From assembly GCF_905332535.1 (NCBI RefSeq), contig NZ_CAJOCF010000009.1, positions 1 through 48,719 of the forward strand: 48,719 nt of DNA, read 5' to 3'. Below, piece by piece: positions 6,615 to 14,281 of the stretch. The DNA is from Latilactobacillus fragifolii. GTDB lineage: Bacteria > Bacillota > Bacilli > Lactobacillales > Lactobacillaceae. The notes below the pieces were generated by a model that had not been told where the DNA came from, ran no database searches, and worked only from the letters and a program-made list of their open reading frames with translations. Every line of letters starts with the position of its first letter. Position 1 is the first letter of the stretch. The position numbers and the translations under genes were made by a program.

Positions 6615-8216
6615 TTATCGCGATAATGCACGTGATCTGGTTTGTTGGTGCTGCTTGTGCTGCTGGGTGGCCCCCATTACCCGTTCGTCCTGCTTATCAA
6701 CGGCGTTATAGCCATAATTTTTGATTAAAAAGTCCATTTCACGGGGCGAGTCTGCCTCAAAGAACTGAACGGCACCATTAAAGGCTTGCTGCTCAGCAAC
6801 GTATTTTTGTCGATTGTCTTGCAACCTCTTCGTGATCTTTAAAGAACCACGATCACTTTGATATTCGGTATTTAATAGCCGTTGTTCGGCCTGTTTATTT
6901 AGCTTAGCGATTAAATCATCGTTCCAATCCTTGGCTAAATTTTGAACTGGTCGTGCTCCTTGATTGGTGTACATTTGATAGTATGATTCGGCTTTTTGTG
7001 CTAATTGATGGATAACCAACGAGTTTTCCGCAAAACCGTCATTTTGAAATACCTTGTTCCAGTTAACTTGTCCCGCATCACTAGCTGCCTTAATAAGTCC
7101 CGCCGCTTCCTTAAGCTCCTTTTCCAAAGAACGGTTTTGTTGTGATTTATTATTGACTGGACTATCGGACAAAAGGCCCTCGTAACCGTATCCGTTAGCG
7201 CTTTGCATGTCTGGTGTTAGATTAGAGGTTGCTTTGTGGGCAGCGGCTAAAGATTGCCATTCAATCTCATACTGGTTAGCGATTGCTTGATAGTCATTTA
7301 ATTGATGGGCTGGAATATCCCAGTCGTTAGGGATTAAAGAATGAAAGGCTACTTCTTGCCCGGTTTCGCCAACTTCAAAAACTTTCCCCGAGAACTTATC
7401 CATAAACTTGTGGCCTGCCGGGTCATTATCAACGCCCAAATAAACACCGTTAGTTGGTAAACTATTTTTAGCGACGTACATATAATTCATGGCATTGTAA
7501 ACAGTGCGTTCCTTGAGACCATCCATTGAAAACAGCATCGTATTTTGCAATTCCTTATGCTCAGTCCAATAGGATAAAAGATCAATTGGCGCTTCGAACA
7601 GAATAAGTTTTTCTGGCTTACCGATCGAAACATTAAAGCCGAAGTCCTGCAAGCTATTCTTACCGATATACTTTGCGGTTCCGCGTTTACCAAACTTTTC
7701 CTTATCAACTTGTGTTCCCTGTACTGAGGCGCCGACGGGAGTGCCCTGGCGTCCCCAAACAAAGACCGCATTTTGATTAATATCTTGTTGTAACAACCCT
7801 TTATTATGCAGTGCCGTTATAATTTCTGAATCAATTCCCCGGATATCATGCAGATAGTGTTTAACGGCACTAATCGAGTCACTATTTCGAAAATAGTATT
7901 GAAACGGCTCACGTTTAATTGGCTTATTGGCGACAGTCTGATAGTTACCACTGGCTTTTCCGGAGAGAATCTTATCGACAGCTTCTTTAAAGTTATCGAC
8001 GCCTAAGTAGGACTGCATAAAATTAATTGGATCTCCATTAACGTCTCTTGAGAACCAACTAAAGGTATTCTTTTGTTTATCAAACACTAATGAGTCGTGT
8101 TCAACTCCTTTAGCGTAACGCGCAGAAATATTGGTGACTTCAACGCCATTATTAATAGCTAGGTCGACAATTGAAACTTGTTTAGCTTGATTTACTCGTT
8201 CTTGAAAAGTGGTCAT
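6615..8216 (-). CDS. Toprim-domain primase-like protein (LtrC/DUF3991-type)
   Basis: The 533-aa protein has a DnaG-like N-terminal region (about 15-85, with HDSLVFD..NTFSWF but without the zinc cysteines), a middle DUF3991-like part (about 105-190), a Toprim fold (about 200-300) with the catalytic Glu208 in LFEAP and the Asp pair in VDNDPAG (263, 265), and a long helical C-terminal tail. Relatives are common on conjugative plasmids of lactic acid bacteria and are thought to prime complementary-strand synthesis in the recipient. ATG 8216 was chosen because of the AGGAGG site 8 nt upstream. It follows the relaxase gene, separated by a terminator hairpin (8254-8285). Confidence 0.85.
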   Translation of the reverse strand: MTTFQERVNQAKQVSIVDLAINNGVEVTNISARYAKGVEHDSLVFDKQKNTFSWFSRDVNGDPINFMQSYLGVDNFKEAVDKILSGKASGNYQTVANKPIKREPFQYYFRNSDSISAVKHYLHDIRGIDSEIITALHNKGLLQQDINQNAVFVWGRQGTPVGASVQGTQVDKEKFGKRGTAKYIGKNSLQDFGFNVSIGKPEKLILFEAPIDLLSYWTEHKELQNTMLFSMDGLKERTVYNAMNYMYVAKNSLPTNGVYLGVDNDPAGHKFMDKFSGKVFEVGETGQEVAFHSLIPNDWDIPAHQLNDYQAIANQYEIEWQSLAAAHKATSNLTPDMQSANGYGYEGLLSDSPVNNKSQQNRSLEKELKEAAGLIKAASDAGQVNWNKVFQNDGFAENSLVIHQLAQKAESYYQMYTNQGARPVQNLAKDWNDDLIAKLNKQAEQRLLNTEYQSDRGSLKITKRLQDNRQKYVAEQQAFNGAVQFFEADSPREMDFLIKNYGYNAVDKQDERVMGATQQHKQHQQTRSRALSR

Positions 8217-8253
8217 TACTTTGCCTCCTAATTTTAAAATGAACAAAATAAAG

Positions 8254-8285
8254 AGCACGTCTCATTTTTAGAGACGTGCTTTTTA
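8254..8285 (-). terminator. Hairpin terminator between relaxase and Toprim gene
   Basis: Ten-base perfect arms 8254-8263 and 8271-8280 (AGCACGTCTC/GAGACGTGCT) with T-rich flanks on both strands. It overlaps the relaxase stop region; read-through is probably needed to express the Toprim gene unless that gene has its own promoter. Confidence 0.7.
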
Positions 8286-9521
8286 ACGATAAAGTTGTTC
8301 TTCTTGTTGAGTTTGTTGTTCGAGTTCTTTCATATATTGTTTAACGCCACGTTCTTGTTCAACGTTCCGACTAAATTGTTTTTTGATGTTTTTCATTGCA
8401 CGGATCGCCGTTGTGGGACTTTGTAAAGGCTTTTGATAAATGTTAGTTGGTTGGTCCTCACTTAATCTGTGTTTCGGTAAAGATTGTTGGTCAGCAAGGC
8501 GCATTTCACTTAGCACACTATTACCCATTTTTGAATAAAGCTCATGATACTTATTTTTAAGGTAGTCTTTCGCACGATTAAATTCTTTACCCTGTTGTCC
8601 GGTACCGTAGAGCGCTTCACGAAAGACAACTTCTTGTTTAAGTAAAGTGTCAAACTCATTTAAAAGCTCTGGTTTGTATTCTAGTAGATACTGGGTCGTC
8701 ATTTGATCAATCATTGGTCGCACTGCATCCAAAGCATTCACGTTGTAACGCCATAGCTGATGGTTAGCGGGTAGCCGTGAACGGATATTACGATACATGG
8801 TGAGATACTTACGATTGTTAAGGGTTTGCCATGATTGTTCATTAGGCAGTTGATCACGAATCAGATGACTAAGACGTTCTAGGCTACGATTGCGATTTAA
8901 CAAGTCATTGGCGACAGCACTTTTGAACGCGTCATATGACTTTTTCTTGATATAGCCGTCACGTACTTGGTAAGTTTTGTGTGTTTTAGGATCAATTAAA
9001 GTTTTCATTTTACGTGTTGGATTAGGTTCAACGGTCGCCACATGGACGTGGATGTTATCTGTGTTTAAATGGATTGAGGCAGACCACACAGCTGAATCAC
9101 TTAACCCTTCTTCGCTGAGTAACTTATTCATACCTGAACGGATCGCTGCTTGTAGTTTGTCTTGGTTAAGAGTTTGATTAACCGGATCAAAAAGACCTTT
9201 TTGTTCTAAAAAGTGGTTATCAAACGAGATAACATTTTGCCACATGACTGAGCCATTTTGCTGCGCCTGCTTAAAGAGATTTTTCAAATCGTTACGTTCC
9301 GCTGCATTTAAACTATTTTTATTGGCAGTAAACAGGCCATTTGATTTAAGCGGGTTTAACATATAATCATTGTAACCGTCGTAGCTAATTGCGTTGTATT
9401 TTTCGAAAGCAGCATTTCGCATGGCTTCGTTCCGATCAATATAATTGATGTAGTTCGCAAACGTTTGGTGATTATTTGGAATAAATTTTCCGGTTTGAAC
9501 AATGCCTGGTCGAACAGTCAT
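8283..9521 (-). CDS. Conjugative relaxase, HUH type (MOBP/MobP2-like)
   Basis: The 412-aa protein carries the metal-binding HUH motif HLNTDNIHVHVATVEP (His151, His158, His160) and N-terminal tyrosines in FANYINYIDR (Tyr24, Tyr27), one of which is probably the nucleophile that attacks the nic site. The rest is helical and probably contacts the secretion system. The enzyme would cut one strand at oriT, stay bound to its 5' end and be carried into the recipient. The start overlaps the stop of the preceding accessory gene (ATGA), so expression is coupled. The candidate oriT lies about 700 bases upstream. Confidence 0.88.
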   Translation of the reverse strand: MTVRPGIVQTGKFIPNNHQTFANYINYIDRNEAMRNAAFEKYNAISYDGYNDYMLNPLKSNGLFTANKNSLNAAERNDLKNLFKQAQQNGSVMWQNVISFDNHFLEQKGLFDPVNQTLNQDKLQAAIRSGMNKLLSEEGLSDSAVWSASIHLNTDNIHVHVATVEPNPTRKMKTLIDPKTHKTYQVRDGYIKKKSYDAFKSAVANDLLNRNRSLERLSHLIRDQLPNEQSWQTLNNRKYLTMYRNIRSRLPANHQLWRYNVNALDAVRPMIDQMTTQYLLEYKPELLNEFDTLLKQEVVFREALYGTGQQGKEFNRAKDYLKNKYHELYSKMGNSVLSEMRLADQQSLPKHRLSEDQPTNIYQKPLQSPTTAIRAMKNIKKQFSRNVEQERGVKQYMKELEQQTQQEEQLYR

Positions 9522-9952
9522 GACTGATCAGACTCACGATTATTCTTTTTAGTTGTCCGATAATTTTGAATTTCCGCAGTGATCTTATCTAGCGCATCTT
9601 GAATTGGCTGCGCCATAAAATCAATATCTTTGACGGGTAGTTTATCATCAAGTCCGCGCGCTAAAATAAATGAATTAAGAATTAACAATAACGCACGCAC
9701 ATTTTTATCAATGTAGCCAGTGCGAACGCGTGTAATATCTAATGGCTTTTTCAACTCACCAATCACTTGTTGACTAATGGCTTTTGTTAAGTCGTTTCTC
9801 TCAGCTAACGCCTTCTCCATTTTGGCGTGTTCTTCAAAGATAATTTCTAAAATTTTATACGTTGGCAAGTCAGGGTATTTCGCTTGGTATGTTTTTAAAT
9901 ATTGGTAGCCATATTCACGATCACGAAAACCAATTTCTTTTCTAATAATCAT
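9518..9952 (-). CDS. Relaxosome accessory protein (hypothetical, 144 aa)
   Basis: A 144-aa helical, charged protein (MIIRKEIGFRDREYGYQYLK...). No domain recognised. It sits between the RHH accessory gene and the relaxase gene with 4-base overlaps on both sides, so the three proteins should be made in fixed proportion. By position it is a mobilisation accessory factor; its activity is unknown. Confidence 0.7.
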   Translation of the reverse strand: MIIRKEIGFRDREYGYQYLKTYQAKYPDLPTYKILEIIFEEHAKMEKALAERNDLTKAISQQVIGELKKPLDITRVRTGYIDKNVRALLLILNSFILARGLDDKLPVKDIDFMAQPIQDALDKITAEIQNYRTTKKNNRESDQS

Positions 9953-10203
9953 AAATTAATATCCTTCCTAGTTTTTAGTTGTCTGTTAATTTTGTTAAAA
10001 GCAACCGTGTTATTTTCGATGACGGTTAAAGCGTGATTTAAAACTTCATTTAAGTCGTTCACTTCACCCGTCACATTTTGTGTACGTACAAAATTTTCTA
10101 ACAATGTACGCACATAACTTTCACGTGACACACCTTTGTTTTTGGCAAGGTCATCAAGACCAGCTAAGGTCGTTTTTGAAAGATTACGAATTTTAATTTC
10201 CAT
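9949..10203 (-). CDS. RHH mobilisation accessory protein (oriT-binding candidate)
   Basis: An 84-aa protein. Residues 1-45 (MEIKIRNLSKTTLAGLDDLA...VSRESYVRTLLENFV) match the RHH pattern strand-helix-turn-helix of MobC/TraY-like accessory proteins; the C-terminal half is a helix for oligomerisation or relaxase contact. ATG 10203 has a GGAG site 9 nt upstream, better than the TTG 9 bases earlier. It is the first gene after the candidate oriT and probably binds the repeated CCAGTT half-sites there (10370-10515), both to open the nic region and to regulate the operon. Confidence 0.75.
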   Translation of the reverse strand: MEIKIRNLSKTTLAGLDDLAKNKGVSRESYVRTLLENFVRTQNVTGEVNDLNEVLNHALTVIENNTVAFNKINRQLKTRKDINL

Positions 10204-10212
10204 AAAAATCAA

Positions 10213-10520
10213 CTCCTAGACGTTAAAAAAGCATTTGGGGTTTGCGTGGAACACGCAAAAAAACAACCCTAAGAGAATCTAGGGTTGTAAGAGCATAATA
10301 CAGAACTGACCCCATAAATGGGGAACCCGCAGTGCGGGTTGTTTTTAGACCGGGGTCAGAATATCGATTCGAACTGGGTTATATAGCGCGATAACCAGTT
10401 CTTTTAAAACCTCAATCCAGTTCAAAATCCCAAATAACCAGTTGTCCAGCCAGTTCAACCAGTCCAATGACCTGGTTAAGCCAGCCTGGAAATTATCAAA
10501 AACGGACTGGGTTTAGCTAA
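10213..10520. other. Candidate origin of transfer (oriT)
   Basis: A gene-free region of inverted repeats directly upstream of the relaxase operon: TTTGCGTG/CACGCAAA (10241-10259), ACAACCCT/AGGGTTGT (10263-10288), CTGACCCC/GGGGTCAG (10306-10313 with 10352-10359) around an inner AACCCGC/GCGGGTT (10324-10340) with T-run, and GAACTGG/CCAGTTC (10371-10401). From 10370 to 10515 the words CCAGTT, CCTGG and ACTGG recur on both strands at least seven times, as expected for accessory-protein sites. The nic site cannot be placed from the sequence alone. Confidence 0.65.
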
Positions 10521-10529
10521 GCAACTTGT

Positions 10530-11336
10530 TTATTGATTGAGTTTAGCCTCATATTCTTGTTTAGTTGCTTTTAACTTTTTAATCGCTTGACTTGCTTTGT
10601 CAATTGATTTTCGTTGACTATCAATATCGTCTTTTGTATCTGAAATTCTCTGTTTAGTCTTAGCTCGATCCGAACCGCTTTGAAGTTTTAAAGTCTTTTC
10701 TTGTTCATTTAAATCGGATTGATAATCTTTTATCCGGTCATTGATGCGGTTAATTTGTTTAACCTTACTATCAATTGACAGCTGACTAAGAGTGACCATA
10801 AACCTTAAATAATTTTCTTGATAGGCAGCGTGACTTTGATTAACTTTATTCTGTTTAGCTGAAATATCTTTAATTGAGATTTGCGCTGCTCGCACAGACT
10901 TACTAAAATCTTTGTTTTCCTTTTTAGTTTGAACGGCAACAAATAAATTTTTTAAGCGTGGCTTAACATGATAAATTTTTAAAACATAATACGAATCATT
11001 AATCTTTTGCATATCGGTTGTCATCTTTTTAGTACTGCCGCCGCGACTACTTGCGACGTAACCGTAGATCGGGTGTAACGCATCAATCTGATTATGCTCA
11101 ACATAAAGTTGTAAGGTAACTTGTTCCTTTTTGATATCACGGTCAACGTAGGCGAGTTGAAAAGTATTGTCGTTGGCGTCAAAAGTTGCTGGCGGTTTGA
11201 GACCACTTTTGGCGCCGATATTTTTTGTTGTGAATCCTAAAATAACTAATGGTAAAAGCACAAGCAATGAAATCCAAAATAACTTTTTATAGCTTTTAGC
11301 TGAATGATTCGATAGATCGATTTGATTTGAGAACAA
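10530..11336 (-). CDS. Single-span membrane protein with coiled coil, T4SS cluster
   Basis: The 268-aa protein has one membrane segment (about 22-40, FWISLLVLLPLVILGFTT), an extracellular mixed region and a C-terminal coiled coil (about 185-268, rich in Lys/Gln/Asp). It is the last gene of the transfer operon before oriT. Relatives of unknown function sit at this place in transfer clusters of lactobacilli, to my knowledge. Its topology suits a scaffold or contact protein outside the membrane; this is inferred. Confidence 0.65.
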   Translation of the reverse strand: MFSNQIDLSNHSAKSYKKLFWISLLVLLPLVILGFTTKNIGAKSGLKPPATFDANDNTFQLAYVDRDIKKEQVTLQLYVEHNQIDALHPIYGYVASSRGGSTKKMTTDMQKINDSYYVLKIYHVKPRLKNLFVAVQTKKENKDFSKSVRAAQISIKDISAKQNKVNQSHAAYQENYLRFMVTLSQLSIDSKVKQINRINDRIKDYQSDLNEQEKTLKLQSGSDRAKTKQRISDTKDDIDSQRKSIDKASQAIKKLKATKQEYEAKLNQ

Positions 11337-11345
11337 TGGCTCACC

Positions 11346-11663
11346 TCATTTCACGATAATGGTTGGTACTTTTTCAACATAATAGTGTTGCGCTAACTTT
11401 GCGTTAGAAGCATTGTTAGTGTTGATCAAAACATAGTGATCATCAACAAGACTTTTTAAATAATAAGTTAAAAAATGTTGCCGGCACTTTGGACAGTCAT
11501 CACGATAAAAAATTAGTGCGTGTGCACTTTCTAATTTCGTTGGACTGATACTAGCGCGATTCTTTTCGGTGTTAATCATAGTTAACATTAAGAACGTCAT
11601 TAAGATTACAGATGTTAGTGCGCTGATAGAAAGGATCTTTTTAAAAGAGTTCAGTTTATTCAC
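11346..11663 (-). CDS. Membrane-anchored thioredoxin-like protein
   Basis: A 105-aa protein with an N-terminal membrane anchor (about 10-31) and an extracellular thioredoxin-like core holding a CPKC active site (Cys57, Cys60) and the cis-Pro motif KVPTIIV near the end. The length is minimal for the fold. It lies 9 bases upstream of the last transfer gene and its start overlaps the stop of the gene before (ATGA). A role in disulfide formation or isomerisation in secretion-system proteins is likely; partners such as the lysozyme-like protein contain paired cysteines. Confidence 0.75.
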   Translation of the reverse strand: MNKLNSFKKILSISALTSVILMTFLMLTMINTEKNRASISPTKLESAHALIFYRDDCPKCRQHFLTYYLKSLVDDHYVLINTNNASNAKLAQHYYVEKVPTIIVK

Positions 11664-12295
11664 TTCCGATCTGATAGGTTACTTGCGAACGCTGAATTCG
11701 TTTTAAACTCACTAATTGAATAATGATTATCTGTGACACTCATTACTACTTTCAAAATCATTGGTGATTTAATTTCATTATCACCAACTTTAGAATTCAA
11801 AGTGTACTCACTTAAAACATCAATTTGTGACGTGCTTTGTGGCGCAACATAATTTTTTATATCGGTAATGGTCGCTGCGTCTTTGCCATCATCAGCGTTT
11901 GGCGTGTCACTTTTTGGTTTTAGTTGTTCAAGTGCTTGACCCGATAAAACTGGTTTCATCTTCTCATAACGGTGCATTAAATTACGATCATTATTGGCAT
12001 ACATTAGCTGAATGAATTGTGTCATACACTGGTCAACTTGTTTTAAGTCGACGTTTTGGACACCAACTGAAGATGAGTCTTTTTGTTTTGCTGTCGTAGA
12101 ATCTTTGACTGCAGCATCATTATTTTTAACCGCCAGTTCAGCCTTATATTTATCGCGTTCCTTAGTTGTTGAAGCTAATTGCGTAGTTAATTGCTGATCA
12201 GGTTGGCCATTTAGATTAAACTTTTCGATCGCTAGTGAACCACCAATCATTAATAAAACAATAATAATAAATAGACTAATATCCCTTTTTGACAT
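11660..12295 (-). CDS. Membrane-anchored extracellular protein, T4SS cluster
   Basis: The 211-aa protein has an N-terminal signal-anchor (about 7-23, LFIIIVLLMIGGSLAIE), a short coiled coil (about 33-60) and an extracellular domain of about 125 residues rich in Asp/Asn/Ser (VDQCMTQFIQLMYANNDRN...). The shape resembles VirB8/TcpC-like assembly factors (one span plus one NTF2-like domain), but I cannot show homology. It is followed by the thioredoxin-like gene with a 4-base overlap. Confidence 0.65.
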   Translation of the reverse strand: MSKRDISLFIIIVLLMIGGSLAIEKFNLNGQPDQQLTTQLASTTKERDKYKAELAVKNNDAAVKDSTTAKQKDSSSVGVQNVDLKQVDQCMTQFIQLMYANNDRNLMHRYEKMKPVLSGQALEQLKPKSDTPNADDGKDAATITDIKNYVAPQSTSQIDVLSEYTLNSKVGDNEIKSPMILKVVMSVTDNHYSISEFKTNSAFASNLSDRK

Positions 12296-12329
12296 TAAGT
12301 TGAGCCTCCTTAGCTTTGGAATGAATCAT

Positions 12330-13136
12330 CTAATCTATCGGCACTTCTAAGGTAAAACGAATTGGAAAGTTTGTTTGTAATTTCAAAGTTGGCAGAGAAT
12401 AGATGCCTAGGTCATCAAGCTGCTTAGCATGTTCAATCAATTCTGCAGGCAAGCGAGCTTGGCGCGCAACATATTCATTGGTATTAACACTTTCGGGATA
12501 TAGAGGCAGATTACTATTATCCTCATCTGCCTTGTCTGCCGATACTTTGACACATTTTGCACTCTTAGGTGGGTTAGTCATCCGCTCATATTCGTGCCAA
12601 ACACTAGACTTGTTAAATATTTTTTGCGTTGGATTACTTTTATCAAATGTCATATCTTTGTTAATTGACTTAGTAATTAAAAGTTTGATGATCTGGATTA
12701 TTATAATAATCAAAAAAATAAGAATACTGGTTACAAAAAGTTCACCAAGTATGTTTAATATCATTTGTCCAGAAAAATTTAAATAAAAGACTGCGGGGTA
12801 ACAGGTTAATCCAAATAGCGAAACAGCTTCTTTTAAATATTTTTTCTTAAATCCTCTTGTTATACAGCTAAGCCATACCAAAACTAGCAATAAGCTATAT
12901 ATGGCTATTAGATTATGAAGTTTAGCACTCGGCAGAAATAGTTTGTCTTGTATGAAGTACCTAACTGGAATACCAAATAGAAAATATATTATTAAAACTT
13001 TAAGGCATCCAAATGTAAGCTGATATAGTGTTATGAGCCTTTTGGCTAGTATTGCTTGTGGAATGGTGTTCCACCAACCTAGATAGCCGTGCCAGCCAGA
13101 CACGACCGATTGTTGTATTTTTTTAATTAGTTTCAT
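12330..13136 (-). CDS. Polytopic membrane protein, T4SS cluster
   Basis: A 268-aa protein with an amphipathic N-terminus, four to five hydrophobic segments (about 35-60, 75-92, 105-125, 128-152) and a cytoplasmic hydrophilic C-terminal third. Base composition is more A+T-rich than its neighbours, with more rare ATA codons. No family recognised. It belongs to the transfer operon by position and orientation. Confidence 0.6.
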   Translation of the reverse strand: MKLIKKIQQSVVSGWHGYLGWWNTIPQAILAKRLITLYQLTFGCLKVLIIYFLFGIPVRYFIQDKLFLPSAKLHNLIAIYSLLLVLVWLSCITRGFKKKYLKEAVSLFGLTCYPAVFYLNFSGQMILNILGELFVTSILIFLIIIIIQIIKLLITKSINKDMTFDKSNPTQKIFNKSSVWHEYERMTNPPKSAKCVKVSADKADEDNSNLPLYPESVNTNEYVARQARLPAELIEHAKQLDDLGIYSLPTLKLQTNFPIRFTLEVPID

Positions 13137-13170
13137 AGGTGCTCACCTTCTTTAAAGTTATGTCTACCGC

Positions 13171-14280
13171 TTACAGCTTGGGTCTAACAGCGAAGTCTGG
13201 TTCGCTGCCATCTTTATAAACACGAATATGACAAACGTCCCCCGGTTGTGGTTCTTCGATGACCTTACCGTTCCCCATATAGAAAGCAATATGATGGCTC
13301 GCACCATGGGCACCCCAAAACAACATATCTCCTGGTTGTAATTGACTCATATCAGGCTTGCCACCGGCAAACATCATGTCACCTTTGGTTTCAAGTGCAA
13401 CCGTATATTGCGGATATTGTTTGCCTGTTACTTTCGTTAAAACATACCCGACGAACCCGGAACAATCCATACCCTGTTCGGGGTTCTTACCGCCCCATAC
13501 ATAGGGAATGCCCAAATACTTCTGAGCTTCGGCGATAATGGCATTGCCTGACTGATCACCACTCCCGCTAGCACCACAATCTTCATTCGTATTGGCACCA
13601 GTTGAGGCGGTGCCGCCTTTAACGTCGTAATACTGCAAGATATGTTTATAGTAGTTTTTATCACCAGGGCCGGCGCCATAAGTTGGCAAGACCTGTTCGT
13701 AAAATTCATCATTTGCGGCCACTGACCATTGACCACCGTGTGTTTTTTTAAGCCAGGGGCCAAAGGCTGGGGCGTTATATAAAACACTCGTGATATTAAC
13801 GTCGCCCTCATTAGTTGGACTTGGTTCATGGCCGGTAATATCCTTGACGGCCGCTAACTGTGACTTAAAGAATTTGACCCCCTGTTCAATACTAGCTTGG
13901 GTCCCTAACGTATTTGGTGGTAAGCCCATGCTTTCTGATGCTTGAAAAATATCTGGGTACTGTTCAGCGTTGCCTCCGGATTCTTGCTGGACATGCGCCA
14001 GCAAAACACCTAACCAAGTGGAAGGGACGCCGTCTTTTTGCATTTCTTCTGCAATCGGATTCTGAAACCGTAATACCTTACTCGAAATTCCTTTTGTAGC
14101 GCCTGAGTAACCACAATCTTGATTGTCATTCTCAGCGGATTGGAGTAACAGGAAAAAGCTCAATATTACAATAGCGATTGCCATAAAAAAAGAGGTTAAT
14201 AGGGTGCTCCCTACTAACCCGGTAATAATCCTTTTAATCCATTTAATTGTTTTTAAGGTCGCTTCGGTTTCACGATCCAT
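13171..14280 (-). CDS. Two-domain peptidoglycan hydrolase of the T4SS (lysozyme-like + NlpC/P60)
   Basis: The 369-aa protein has a membrane anchor (about 25-48), a lysozyme-like transglycosylase domain (about 65-215) with Glu100 in HVQQESGG as the probable acid, a flexible Gly/Ser/Thr linker and an NlpC/P60 endopeptidase domain (about 245-369) with Cys273 in GMDCSGF and the His pair in HHIAFY (329-330). This is the CwlT/VirB1-type layout used by Gram-positive conjugation systems to open the cell wall locally. It starts 1 base after the VirB4-like gene ends, so the two are probably translated together. Confidence 0.88.
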   Translation of the reverse strand: MDRETEATLKTIKWIKRIITGLVGSTLLTSFFMAIAIVILSFFLLLQSAENDNQDCGYSGATKGISSKVLRFQNPIAEEMQKDGVPSTWLGVLLAHVQQESGGNAEQYPDIFQASESMGLPPNTLGTQASIEQGVKFFKSQLAAVKDITGHEPSPTNEGDVNITSVLYNAPAFGPWLKKTHGGQWSVAANDEFYEQVLPTYGAGPGDKNYYKHILQYYDVKGGTASTGANTNEDCGASGSGDQSGNAIIAEAQKYLGIPYVWGGKNPEQGMDCSGFVGYVLTKVTGKQYPQYTVALETKGDMMFAGGKPDMSQLQPGDMLFWGAHGASHHIAFYMGNGKVIEEPQPGDVCHIRVYKDGSEPDFAVRPKL

Positions 14281-14281
14281 T

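Noticed and set aside
11346-11663. Bacteriocin accessory protein
   Set aside because: Small membrane-bound thioredoxin-like proteins also accompany bacteriocins, but no bacteriocin or immunity gene is nearby and the gene is embedded in the secretion operon.
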